Source of the DNA: Trametopsis cervina
Lineage: Eukaryota > Basidiomycota > Agaricomycetes > Polyporales > Irpicaceae
Reading direction: 5' to 3'
Length of the DNA: 64,000 bases
Assembly: GCA_022385755.1 (NCBI GenBank)
Contig: MU278369.1
Coordinates: 225,675 to 289,674, forward strand
In this document: one piece after another, positions 35,071 to 45,574 of the stretch
Numbering within the stretch: the stretch's first letter is position 1
Layout of the letters: each line of letters opens with the position of its first letter
Translations under genes and position numbers: made by a program
Notes under the pieces: model-generated
Seen by the model: only the letters and a program-made list of their open reading frames with translations
What the model was told of the DNA's origin: nothing
Databases searched by the model: none

Positions 35071-38000
35071 ATGTCCTCAAGCTTTGAGAAAGCGGTGAAG
35101 GGTGCATGCAAGCCCAAAGCGGCCCCTCCAAAGCCAAAGGTGTGTGAGGTGTCGCAGGACACGCGCATTTCGGCTGCCTCCAACACTGTTGCTTCCAGTA
35201 TTTGGACCCTCTTATCGCTGCGACATGGTCGGAAGATGGGGCTGTTCACGACGTATGCAAGGCATTGATACCAAGGTTTAAGGAACCAAACGCGATTGTA
35301 GGTGGCATGCTAAGGCTTATATGTATGTGTGGTGACCAAAGTGTGATATACAGATTGTCTTTAAAGCCCTTATCGTATTGCACATACTGATCAGAAACGG
35401 CGCCACGGATAATGTTCTTTCATACCTTTCGACCTCCGATGTTCTGCGTTTACGAAATATCTCCGCCGGCCATTGGGAAGGTAAGAAAGACCTCCCTGCT
35501 ATCGTTGTGACCCCCCTCTAATATTTTCTACGTAGGATACAACGCTCCGCAGAACCTACAGAATTATGCTACGTACCTTGATACGCGCATACGAGCATAT
35601 CGCGATCTGAAGCACGATGCGATACGCGTACAATCTGAGAGCAACAGGGATATGCGAAACTCCGCGGCAATTGAGGAAGACAAGCAGCATGAAGATAAGA
35701 AGGGTCGATTTGGGAGACGCAGGGGAAGAGAGAGCGATGAGGGCGCGGGAGGACTTTCTGGTTCCGGCCCCCAAAGAAGCAAAACTATTGCTGGCAGGAA
35801 ATTGCGGGTCATGACGGTGGAGAAGGGTCTGTTGAGAGAGACGAGGATTGTGCAGAAACAGATTGATGCACTGGTAGAGACTCGGGTGCGTGAAGCCGTT
35901 GCTCTCTTGCCTCCATGTGTTGACCCAGCGGACTGAAGTTCTATCTCGATGACCTCGAGGATGAACTCAACACCTGTGCATTGCGGATGCTTGTCAAGGA
36001 TCTACTGATCTTATTCCAAGCCTGCAACGAGGGTGTAATTAATGTCCTTGGTATGCTCTAAAATTCGCTCGTCAATCTAGACTCACGGTCGCTGCAGAAC
36101 ACTACTTCGAGATGTCGAAGATCGATGCTCAGGAGGCTTTGGCCCTCTATCGGCATTTCTGCAAGCAAACAGAGCGCGTTGTCGAGTACTTAGGAGTTGC
36201 GAAGAAACTGCAGAATCTCTTGAACGTGCCTATACCAAATCTTCGACACGTACGCCAATCCAAGTATGAGATCTAGTTATATAATTCACCAATTTCCTGC
36301 AGGCTCCAGTGTCTTTGGCCGGCTCTCTAGAAGAGTATCTCAATGACCCCAATTTCGAACAGAACCGAATTGAATACAAGACTAACAAAGAAATAGCTGA
36401 TCGTGGCGTCAAGAGTGGCGTGAAATCCACTCCAAAAGTGCCGGAAGAAGGTAAAGATGATTTTATCGCCCTTCTTGTAGGCTGCTCATACTTCTGTCAC
36501 GATAGCAGAGTCTAAATCGGTTCCATCCATCCAATCTGCAGCGTCATCGTCGACCACTCCTGCATCTGATCCTGCCAAGGCACCGCAGGCAATGTTGGAT
36601 TTCTTCTCCGCGATCGAAGAAGAGCAGCAGACGATATTCAACCCGAGTACGAACAGGTCCGTTAGCAATCTGGGATTTGTTTGCTGTTCATCGCTAATAC
36701 TATAGCAGCCCTACATCCACGTATTTCCAACAGCAAGCAGGAGTCAATCCATTTGCCCAACGATTCGCGACAGGTCAGCCAGTTCCAGGGATGCAGGGGC
36801 AGGCGGGCCCGGCGTTTGGTGGCCCACAGATTCAGTTGCAGCACACGGGATTTGCGACTGCTCAACAATCTATCTTCAACCCTTTCGGCCAACAACAGGG
36901 GATTGGAGGGTCAATGCAACCTCAGGCCACAGGCTTACTCGTACCCCAGATGACGGGTGCCAACCCATTCAGACAAAGCACCCTATTTCCGCAGACTACT
37001 GGAGTCTCTGGCCCATTTTCATTCTCTCAGCAACCACAGCCTTCGATGCAAATACCAGCACAGACAGGTAGTTTGAATTCCTTACCAATAGGTGGAGGCC
37101 CGTTTGGTCAGCTACAACAACAACCGAATGGCAATCCCTTTCCCATCCAGTCACAGCAGCAATCACAACGATCGCCCACAAATCCGTTCCCCAGCTTCGA
37201 AACTACATCACAAGCCAGTTTTGTCAACCAATCCTCTTCCTTTTCCCAGAACAATGCTAGTGGGGGTACCAATCCTTTCCCTCCCTTCTCCAGTAGTTCC
37301 AATGCAGCCCCTCCTGCCCCAATTACACCCCTTGCTCAGCAGGCGCTCCCGTCCAATAGCCCTGCTAGCGGCCCGCCACGGTCTGCATCCGTACCGCTGG
37401 GCGGTGGGCCAGCGGATCCGGCACCGTTGAAACCGCATCAGACTGGCTCGAGGAATCCCTTTGGTGCCCCTGTGGCTCCAGCACCTCCAGTTCCCAAAGT
37501 TCCAACACTTTTCGAACTTGCTCTAAACAAGAACAATGGTCCTTTCCAGTCTCAGACCAACCAAGAGCCCACATTGACTGGTTTCGCTGCGGCAGGTGGT
37601 ACCCATAGCACGCCTATAGGAGGCGTAGCTACCGGGTTCGGCCAACCCAGTAATAATAACCCTTTGACATCGAATGGGTTCTCATCCTTCACTTCTTCTC
37701 AAGCATCAACCGCGACGGGGTCTACGTACGCGTCGTCATCGCCATTCTCATCCTTGCCAAGTCAGACAACTGGCGCGACTACTGCATCATCGCCGTCTGC
37801 CATTCAGCCACAAACGACAGGCTTCAGCGGTCTTAAGCCGTTCAAACCTTCTTCATCTTTCGGAGCTGCTTTGCTCGAGTCCTTACCGACTGTGCCGCAG
37901 GGTGTTCCCGCAAAGACCGGCGAGCAACAACGGCATACTCCTACGGGATCGTTTGGGAGTAGTTCGCTACTGCACACTCAACCTACCGGTATAGGCTCCA

Positions 38001-38344
38001 GCTCGGGACTGGGAACTGGCTCCACGATAGGTGCAGGCTTGAGACCGCAAGCAACAGGATTGGCTGGCTCAGCTAACCCATTCCGGGCCACCATGTTCTC
38101 GTTATCACCAGGATCAGCAGACGGTACATTGGGAGCTGGCCCGACGTCCAACCCTACTGGTTCCATGTTCGGAGGAGGGTTCGGTGGAGGATTGGGCTCG
38201 ACGCCAACCGGTCTGCCTACGCAATTCGGTAGTGGTCCGCCCGGGAACTTCAACGGGGCATTTGGATCGTCTACATCGGCTCCAAACGCTCTCAACGCTC
38301 TTCAGAACCAGCAACAACAGAACAGTCCAGCGTCCCTCATCTAA
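35071..38344 (+). CDS. AP180: AP180/CALM-type clathrin adaptor (ANTH domain)
   Basis: Endocytic adaptor that binds PtdIns(4,5)P2 through its ANTH domain and recruits clathrin and EH-domain proteins. Nine exons, 35071-35139, 35199-35297, 35354-35480, 35536-35885, 35939-36050, 36098-36249, 36303-36450, 36509-36656 and 36709-38344, in phase, give 946 residues. The ANTH domain fills about the first 300 residues: basic start MSSSFEKAVKGACKPKAAPP, YLDPLIAATW, VFKALIVLHILIRNG, GHWEGYNAPQNLQNYATYLD, and YFEMSKIDAQEAL. A Lys/Arg/Glu-rich insert (KHDAIR to GRKLRVMTVEKG) lies inside it. The tail is Gln/Ser/Thr-rich with eight NPF motifs, which bind EH domains, and repeated PQ-TG units. Corresponds to yeast Yap1801/1802. 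Confidence 0.95.
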
Positions 38345-39251
38345 GTTGGGGTTCCATCTCCCTGGCTCATGCGGACTGTGGACCGCCCCTAGTCATTCAT
38401 TCCTTACTCTTCCCAGCCAGTGCCCATGCTGTACGCGTTCTCATCATGGGTCGTTGACGCTTTCCTTGCGCTGGCTAATTCCCTTATGTAAATATCTACT
38501 TGCTATTCAATATCTGCCCGCCACGCCCCATACTTGACCCTCGTTCGTTGCAGTTGACTGATCCATATCTTCTACTCAAGTCTAAGGTTGTTGGCGGTGT
38601 ACATGCCGGATATCGTACCCCCGATTCTAATTGTCTGTGGGGACAGTTTCTGAAACGTATGTGATGGATGCGCAAGTGCCACCGACGATCTTGTATTTTT
38701 AGCCCTGTGGGATCTGAGTGAGCGTTCTACATGTTTCCCTTGTTACCACGACGTTGACCCTGCATTGATTAGGTTTCTTTCATCTCGTACAGTACGGTTG
38801 AGCTTCCGGTGCCCGTGGCATACACATGCTAAGGACCCTTGGCATATCTCGATCAATATCAACGAACGCCTGGGGAGACGCTGTGAACCATTAACGTCTT
38901 GGAAGCGCATGCCTTCGTAAGCCTGGAAATGACTCTGCTATCTGCCCTATCATACTACTTATACAAAGTTTTCCGTGCCACCGTCCTCACCTCCTCCTCG
39001 TGGTGGCGTTGGCTTCCATTATTCATATCCGTGTCTTTCGAGTTGGCCTTCCCGTAGCGCGAGTTTGAGTTCCAAACGCAGCTGGCCTTTCTACACGGCT
39101 ACAGATACGTCTCGCCTTTCGAGATGCACTTCTATATGAAGCGAGTCGTTCACAGCTCTGAATCGCCGACACCCTCAACCGTGGGACGTCCCGCACACAC
39201 GTGCTTGTGTCTTCGCGAACCACCTTAGTCTGTCACGAGTCACTGACCTTT
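38345..39251. other. Intergenic region after AP180
   Basis: It contains the AP180 3' UTR and the promoter of the next gene. A TC-rich stretch lies around 38980-39010. I see no exon-like frame; the frame on the minus strand at 39223-39023 has no support. Confidence 0.4.
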
Positions 39252-39926
39252 ATGGCTTTAGATGATCTCTTGTACTTCGACGAGGATGCTTACGCACAGA
39301 AGATATCTCGCCCTCACTACCCTGACTCCACGCTCGCCGACAACATCCACCGAAAACGTCGAGAACTCGCTTCATCTGGGTTCTCCATCGGCGCGGGCGT
39401 AGCTCTGGCTCCCTTAACCTCAGGCGTGAGCCTAGCATCCAGCGCATACGGCTGTCGTACCCTTGATATCGCTCATCAGAAGCTTGCACTTCTCGAGTAC
39501 GAATGGCGCCGACGGGGATATCTACCACTGCGGCAACACATCGGCAGAGACACGATCCTGCCTATGACACTCAGCGGAGTAGTCAGTGTGGCTACACTGG
39601 GCTTCGACATGGGCCTTGGAGCGGCAGGGGCTAACGCAGTATCGCAAGCTGGTGTATATGGGTTAGGCCAGGTCATGCACGATGCTTACCATGGCTATGC
39701 TGCGAACGCCGCTGGCTCTCACTTCGTGCACGGGTTTGGCAAGGGCTTTGAGGAGGTCGCGCACCACACCATCTCAGGCTCCAACTTCCCGGCCAACGGG
39801 GCACCCCTTCCGCCGTATACTGCCATTGGCGAAGCGGTGGGTGTAGAAGCTGCCAGGGGCGGTGTTCACCTGGGGATGCATCAAGCTGCGCATACTGGGC
39901 AGGAGTACTGGGCGCGACGCTGGTAG
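39252..39926 (+). CDS. Hypothetical protein with Gly/Ala-rich hydrophobic segments
   Basis: A single-exon ORF of 224 residues from ATG 39252 to TAG 39926. The frame is open to 39201 upstream but without an earlier ATG. The start MALDDLLYFDEDAYAQKISR is acidic and hydrophilic. From about residue 45 there are small-residue-rich hydrophobic stretches (FSIGAGVALAPLTSGVSLA; LSGVVSVATLGFDMGLGAAG) separated by a basic helix (LLEYEWRRRGYLPLRQH). The C-terminal third is His/Gly/Ala-rich. The hydrophobic stretches could be membrane-associated helices or a small soluble helical bundle. I do not recognise a family. Composition and length support a real gene. Confidence 0.6.
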   Translation: MALDDLLYFDEDAYAQKISRPHYPDSTLADNIHRKRRELASSGFSIGAGVALAPLTSGVSLASSAYGCRTLDIAHQKLALLEYEWRRRGYLPLRQHIGRDTILPMTLSGVVSVATLGFDMGLGAAGANAVSQAGVYGLGQVMHDAYHGYAANAAGSHFVHGFGKGFEEVAHHTISGSNFPANGAPLPPYTAIGEAVGVEAARGGVHLGMHQAAHTGQEYWARRW

Positions 39927-40745
39927 TCGCTTCCTGTACGTGTATTTTTGTCACTCAAAACTCTGTTTTGTTCACGTCCTTATTACTTCTCAAACAGGCG
40001 CCGTTCCTGCTACTGTCTAATCTCAAACGATAGTGATGCATCTCAAGCTCGTTGCCTTTTAGTCTATTGTTATGTTCAGGCACTTGCCTTTACATCATTC
40101 GCTACTGGTTGGCCACTCAACAAGCTCGTTGCCTCTTGGTTTATTGGTCATATTCCAGCCGCTCCCTGTCGTTTAGATTATTCATTACTGGCTGGCCCTC
40201 GAGATGCTAGCATCTTTCGTATCGACTTATGCTCCAATATTACCATACTACGGGTTTCAACAGATCTTTACTTAACGTACCACGTTTCCCCCCCTTTCTT
40301 CCTGAACCTCTCACTTAGTCGGGTATATTTTGTTTTACCTATAGGTCTTGATTTACCATATCTTCTCGTATTTTCTCGCCATATCTGCTTGTATTTTGCT
40401 GCCATATCTCGTCGTATTTTATCGTCATATCTGTTACTTTATCGCCATATCTACTCGCATACCATTGTCTCTATTGCACTCAGGATTTGTGATCAAACAT
40501 GCGTTTCAGGGATATAATTCCTCGCGGAGCTTTGTGGATGCAAGTACTGTCCTAAACCTACCTTTTTATTTTACCCTCTTCTACTTTGTGGAATATTCCG
40601 GAGATGGATTTCGAGCCACCGGGTGATTTTAGGTAATTTTGGACAGTTTTGAGGATGTCTCTCACGGCGTTGTACAAGATCCTACGTATTGGTTGCGATA
40701 AACTATATTTTTTGAGTGAGGGAGCGACTCGCTACTGAATGCTAC
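39927..40745. repeat. AT-rich region with degenerate repeats
   Basis: An imperfect direct repeat of about 75 bp is seen at ~40046-40120 and ~40122-40198; both units start with aagctcgttgcct and contain attcgctactggttggc or attcattactggctggc. Further on (40355-40470) the words catatct and gtatttt recur every ~17-25 bp in degraded form. The origin is unclear, perhaps an old mobile element or a minisatellite. No coding exon is supported. Confidence 0.5.
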
Positions 40746-41113
40746 TCACGAAGGTATCGATCCTAGCTCTCCTGTCACTTCCAGCCAATCAATTTGAAAA
40801 AGAATTGTGTCACAGTCACACCGACGCCACCATTCCCGCTTCGAAACTTGGATGGCTTCCTCCTCTGCCATTGGAACAAGTCGCACTTGATTCTCAAGCT
40901 CGTTCCCGTGGTATACTACACTTTGCACATCAGCAATGTCCATGTTGCCCAGCTTTTGCAGGATGGCGTTCGAGGCAGGCTTATGTGCGATTTTACGCTG
41001 ACACACAACCTCCCTCCAGTCTTATAGCATCTTTGCTCGATATGCCGTTCACATTCACATACCAGAACCGTGAATACGTGCACCACCAGTGCACATGTTT
41101 GGTCCTCTAACAT
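40746..41113 (-). CDS. Probable small gene of unknown function
   Basis: Two exons on the minus strand, 41113-41063 and 40997-40746, joined in phase 0 by a 65 bp intron (gtatgt..cag), encode 100 residues. The long second exon has coding-like codon use and composition: NAILQKLGNMDIADVQSVVY, GNELENQVRLVPMAEEEA, REWWRRCDCDTILFQIDWL, LEVTGELGSIPS. No signal peptide or known domain is recognised. The first exon is short and less certain; the same bases in another frame also read well, so the true 5' end may differ. It lies head-to-head with the aspartic protease gene. It may be a truncated relic of a larger gene. Confidence 0.42.
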
Positions 41114-41424
41114 GGTGCGTGCAGCCGATGGTAGGCATTCAAGACTGTTTACAGCGACTGCGATTGGGCTGACATCCGAACCGGCTGACCGCGCTCATCT
41201 CTCCCTTTCCCTTGAAATACCTTTTGATCTAATAGGTGTCCCGACATGCGTTTTTTGTGCTCCCGCTTTTAGGCTGCATGATGACATAGAGCCTCCCGTC
41301 CGAGCGTATAAGAGGAGGGAGGCTCGGGCAGGCGTATGTACCTCATCGCATCGCTCTGTGAGCCTGTCCTTTTCCACGCATTCTGATTCCTTCTCTTATC
41401 CCCATTTTAAAGCCTTTTTCTACG
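41114..41424. promoter_or_regulatory. Promoter region of the aspartic protease gene
   Basis: About 310 bp upstream of the protease start. The segment 41340-41424 is CT-rich (ctttttctac and similar), as before many basidiomycete start codons, and a tataagagg box lies near 41308. Confidence 0.4.
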
Positions 41425-42876
41425 ATGTTGACCATCGCATTCCTATCCCTCTCCTTCTCCCTCTCCGCTCTAGGAGTCCCGCACGACAATGCCCCCCATC
41501 CACATCCGCGCGGTATCCCGATCGCTCTCACCAAGCGCACCAGCTTCCCAGCCGATGGCATCGTCGACCCGGCTCTATTGACCAGTTTTCTCGACGCTGT
41601 AGTCTCGTGAGTCCTGTTTTGTTCTCCGTGGATGCGGGGATGTATTAACGCTGAATGGAAAATGCGCAGGAAATACGAGAACGGGTTCGAGTCGTACATG
41701 TCGAACACCGGTGCCCCTCATCCGCTCAGCCAACTAACCGACCCAGACTCGGACTCCAGCTCCATCTCCGCCTCCCCACCTTCCCCACCCCAAAACCAAA
41801 CCCTCCCAAAGCACAAACGCGCCACCTCCGCCCCCCTGCAATCCACCCCCACCGCCTCGCTCTGGTCCGGCCCCCTATCAGTCGGTACACCCCCCCAGCC
41901 ATTCACAGTCCAATTCGACACAGGCAGCGCCGACATATTCCTCCCGGGCCCCCTCTGCACGAATGCATATTGCACGGGGCACACGAAGTATGTCCCGGCG
42001 CAGAGCGCGAGTGCGCTGGATAGCGGGAGGAGTTTTGTGTTGGTGTATGGGACGGGCGAGGTTAGGGGACGGCAGTGGAGTGATAGTGTTGCTTTTGGGG
42101 ATTTAGTGGTATGTGTGTTCTGCTTGCTCGCTTTGGGTGTGGGGTGGAATGTGTATTGATTGCTGTGGTGGTTGAAGGCGACGAAACAAGCCGTCGGCGC
42201 AGCATCCTCCTACTCCTCCGGCTTCCAACCCTCCAACTTCCCTCCCGACGGGCTGCTCGGCCTAGCCTCCCAACCCATCTCCCGGTTCAACTCCCCACCC
42301 TTCTTCCAATCCCTGCTCACCCAACAAAAACTCTCCGTCCCAATCTTCTCATTCAAACTCACCCAAACCTCCTCCTCTGAGCTCCTATTGGGCGGCGTGA
42401 ACCCCGCGCTGTACACGGGCGCGTTCACGTGGGCGGGTGTTACGACGCGCGGGTATTGGCAGGTCTTGTTGGGGGGTGTTAATGTGAATGGGACGCCGGT
42501 AAAGACGTTGGTGAACTTGCAGGCTGTGATCGATACGGGGACGACGTACATACTCGCGCCGGCGCGCCAGGTACAGGCGTTGTATGCTAGTATTCCGGGG
42601 AGCAAGAACGCGGGTACGAGTGTGGGGAGCGGGTTCTATACGTTCCCGTGCAGTGCGACTCCGACGGTCAGTTTGAGTTTCGGTGGGAAGGCGTTCGGGA
42701 TCGATCCGGGGCTGTTCAACCTGGGACGAGTTAATGCGAATTCGGGGGACTGTGTGGGGGCGGTTGTGGGGAGCTCGTTTGGGTTTTGGGTTGTTGGGGA
42801 TACGTTCTTGCAGGGGGTTTATTCGACGTTTGATGTGAGTGGGAATCGGGTTGGGTTTGCGGATTTGGCGAGGTGA
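41425..42876 (+). CDS. Secreted aspartic protease (pepsin family A1)
   Basis: Predicted extracellular aspartic endopeptidase. Three exons, 41425-41606, 41670-42108 and 42178-42876, in phase, give 439 residues. The N-terminus MLTIAFLSLSFSLSALG is a signal peptide. A propeptide follows, with a Ser/Pro-rich stretch and a dibasic-like site (HKRATSAPL) shortly before the mature domain. The first catalytic aspartate is in VQFDTGSADIFLPG and the second in AVIDTGTTYILAP. Flap-region YGTGEVRGRQWSD and the end GVYSTFDVSGNRVGFADLAR fit the family; the GDTFLQGVYS segment is the usual GDxFLR/Q. Codons in the second half are very GC-rich with G/T-ending runs. Substrate unknown. Confidence 0.94.
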
Positions 42877-43507
42877 GGCGGGCGCGGTGAATGTTGCGGC
42901 GAGGCGAGGCGGGGTGTGTTGGGTATGTTAGCTTTGGCGTGAATGATAATGGGTTAACGATTGCAGCGAAACGATTGGTTTTTGAAGCGCGGCATGTGTG
43001 ACTTGAATACTCGTGGTAATGGGGTAGGGAGCCATTTCCTAGGCCTCTATCACGGACTCGGACGCCAAGGTAAGTGCTACGTTCTTGTTCTTCGACCGGC
43101 ACAGGCTCCCAGACTCATCCTACTGTATCCCTCCCTACACAGTATGTCTCGATTATGACGCTAGGGTACTAACGAACGTCATAATGGGGATGGACCGTAG
43201 CAAATGTGGGCCTGGCAACTTCGCCGCGCTCGCCGAGCCTAAGCTTACCTTCATGCGAGTCTCACCACTGCAAGGCGAACACATTCTCGATGCTCCCGCT
43301 CTAAGAGTGATTGAACCAGTCTGCGGGTACAGCTTGCTTGCTTGTTCCAGATCTGCTCTTTTCGTTCGCGATGGTAGATCCACACTCGCTCCAATATGCC
43401 CCGAATTACTAATAGTTTGAGATACCTCTACAATACAAATACACCGCGCACTCGCGCCTGAGATAAATAGACACCAACACTCCACCTCATCCCTCCACCT
43501 CAACAGT
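42877..43507. other. Convergent intergenic region, protease / H3
   Basis: It separates the protease stop from the stop of H3 copy 2 on the other strand. Frames are open on both strands for about 110 codons (43085-43420 plus, 43503-43153 minus), but no motif or splice-linked partner supports either. No gene is claimed. Confidence 0.35.
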
Positions 43508-44157
<650 letters not shown>

Positions 44158-44532
44158 TGTATTTAAGTCTTCGTGTGTGTTAAAGTAAAGTTAAAGCTAT
44201 GTAAGCTCGAGATATTCGACAGAGGTACCGAAGGTGGTGGCCGACCAACCGCTAACAGAGCTCGGTTATATATCTGCGCAAGCGCCCTGGCGGACGCGAC
44301 GCGACGCGCACGTGCGAGCGCGTTTATCGCGAATAAACAGGCGCGTCACGTGCGCGTTTAGCGATCGCTCGAGGCCGGCGCTTGGCCGTGCAGCGGTGTA
44401 TAAGAGGTCTGGGGGCGTCCGCTGCTATCACCCAACTCATCTCATCCGCCCTCCGCAGCTTCAGCTTCAGCTACTCGCAAGCTCGAACAACCAACCTCAA
44501 TCAACTTCACCCACTTTTATCTTACTTGAACA
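44158..44532. promoter_or_regulatory. Shared divergent H3/H4 promoter (copy 2)
   Basis: This 375 bp region contains TATA-like boxes at 44267-44274 (H3 side) and 44399-44404 (H4 side). Between them lie CACGTG at 44309-44314, AATAAACAG at 44332-44340 and CACGTG at 44347-44352. Order and spacing (23 and 15 bp start to start) match the copy 1 promoter (24 and 14 bp), while the rest of the two promoters is largely different. This argues for a functional module. Confidence 0.8.
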
Positions 44533-45022
44533 ATGTCTGGACGTGGAAAGGGTGGAAAGGTATGTTTACAATGACTTGTTTGAGGGTAGGGAGCTTGGGC
44601 TGATTGGACTTGGGGGTTTTAGGGACTTGGCAAGGGTGGTGCTAAGCGTCATCGCAAGATTCTTCGTGACAACATCCAGGGTGAGTTCGAGCGTTGATAC
44701 CGGATGAGTATGCATGGGTTCTAATGATGGGTACGCAGGTATCACGAAGCCCGCAATCCGTCGTCTCGCACGTCGTGGAGGTGTCAAGCGAATCTCTGGT
44801 CTCATCTACGAAGAGACCCGTGGTGTCCTAAAGATCTTCCTCGAGAACGTGCGTCTTCCCTCCCCTACACTCTTCGTCTCACAGCATGCTGACCTCCACC
44901 CGCAGGTCATCCGTGACTCCGTCACATACACCGAACACGCCAAGCGCAAGACCGTCACCGCCCTCGATGTCGTATACGCGCTCAAGCGTTCTGGCCGCAC
45001 CCTGTACGGTTTCGGTGCTTAG
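44533..45022 (+). CDS. H4: Histone H4 (copy 2)
   Basis: Four exons, 44533-44559, 44623-44680, 44739-44848 and 44906-45022, in phase, give 103 residues including Met. Exon lengths (27, 58, 110, 117) equal those of copy 1. The protein reads as canonical H4 from [14 protein letters not shown] to GRTLYGFGA. Codon choice is more GC-rich than in copy 1. Confidence 0.97.
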
Positions 45023-45574
45023 ACGACCTACGACCTGTGGGGGATTTTTCGGTGTTTGGCTATCATTATTATCGCTACTGTACCAGTATAATGTACACTA
45101 TCTATCCATTTGTTTTCTTCATCAACGCGGTGTTGGTTCGAGCGAGTGTGAGCGTTGGCGTGCGACGCTAGATGCCTGGCAAGTGGAATGGAACAGGCAA
45201 TGATTCGATATCAGGCCAGAGTGAGGCTAGGCTGTCACTCATCGGAGCGCCGGTGCGAGAAGCCATGTGCGCCATGACTTGACCCCGCCGCCCCATATGC
45301 GTGGCGTCGGGCTTCGATCACTGAGTGCGTCTCCAGCGCTCGCTCGATTCAAAGTGTGCTCAGACGTGACACGGCCGCAGCTACGTGTCCACCAAGCTAC
45401 ACAACTGAGTCTCGATCGCTCATACAGCCTCACACCCGAACACGCGTCGAGTCCGCAGAAACACGTCGAAACTGACGTGGCACGCTCACAGCCACCTCTC
45501 ACCGCCGAACGCAAAACGCTTCCCTTGGTGCAGCGCAGCGCAGTGGCTTTCCGCGAACTTTGGCTGCTTGAGCC
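45023..45574. other. Intergenic region, H4 / UGGT
   Basis: This 552 bp stretch should contain the H4 3' UTR and the UGGT promoter. No exon-like frame is seen. No TATA box is evident close to the UGGT start. Confidence 0.4.

Noticed and set aside
41070..41648. 192-codon plus-strand ORF overlapping the aspartic protease start
   Set aside because: It is a different frame from the protease signal peptide, has low-complexity composition, and runs through the clear promoter and first intron.
43085..43420. Plus-strand ORF of 111 codons between the protease and H3
   Set aside because: Partly protein-like, but both strands are open here, there is no motif, and it sits in a convergent 3' region.
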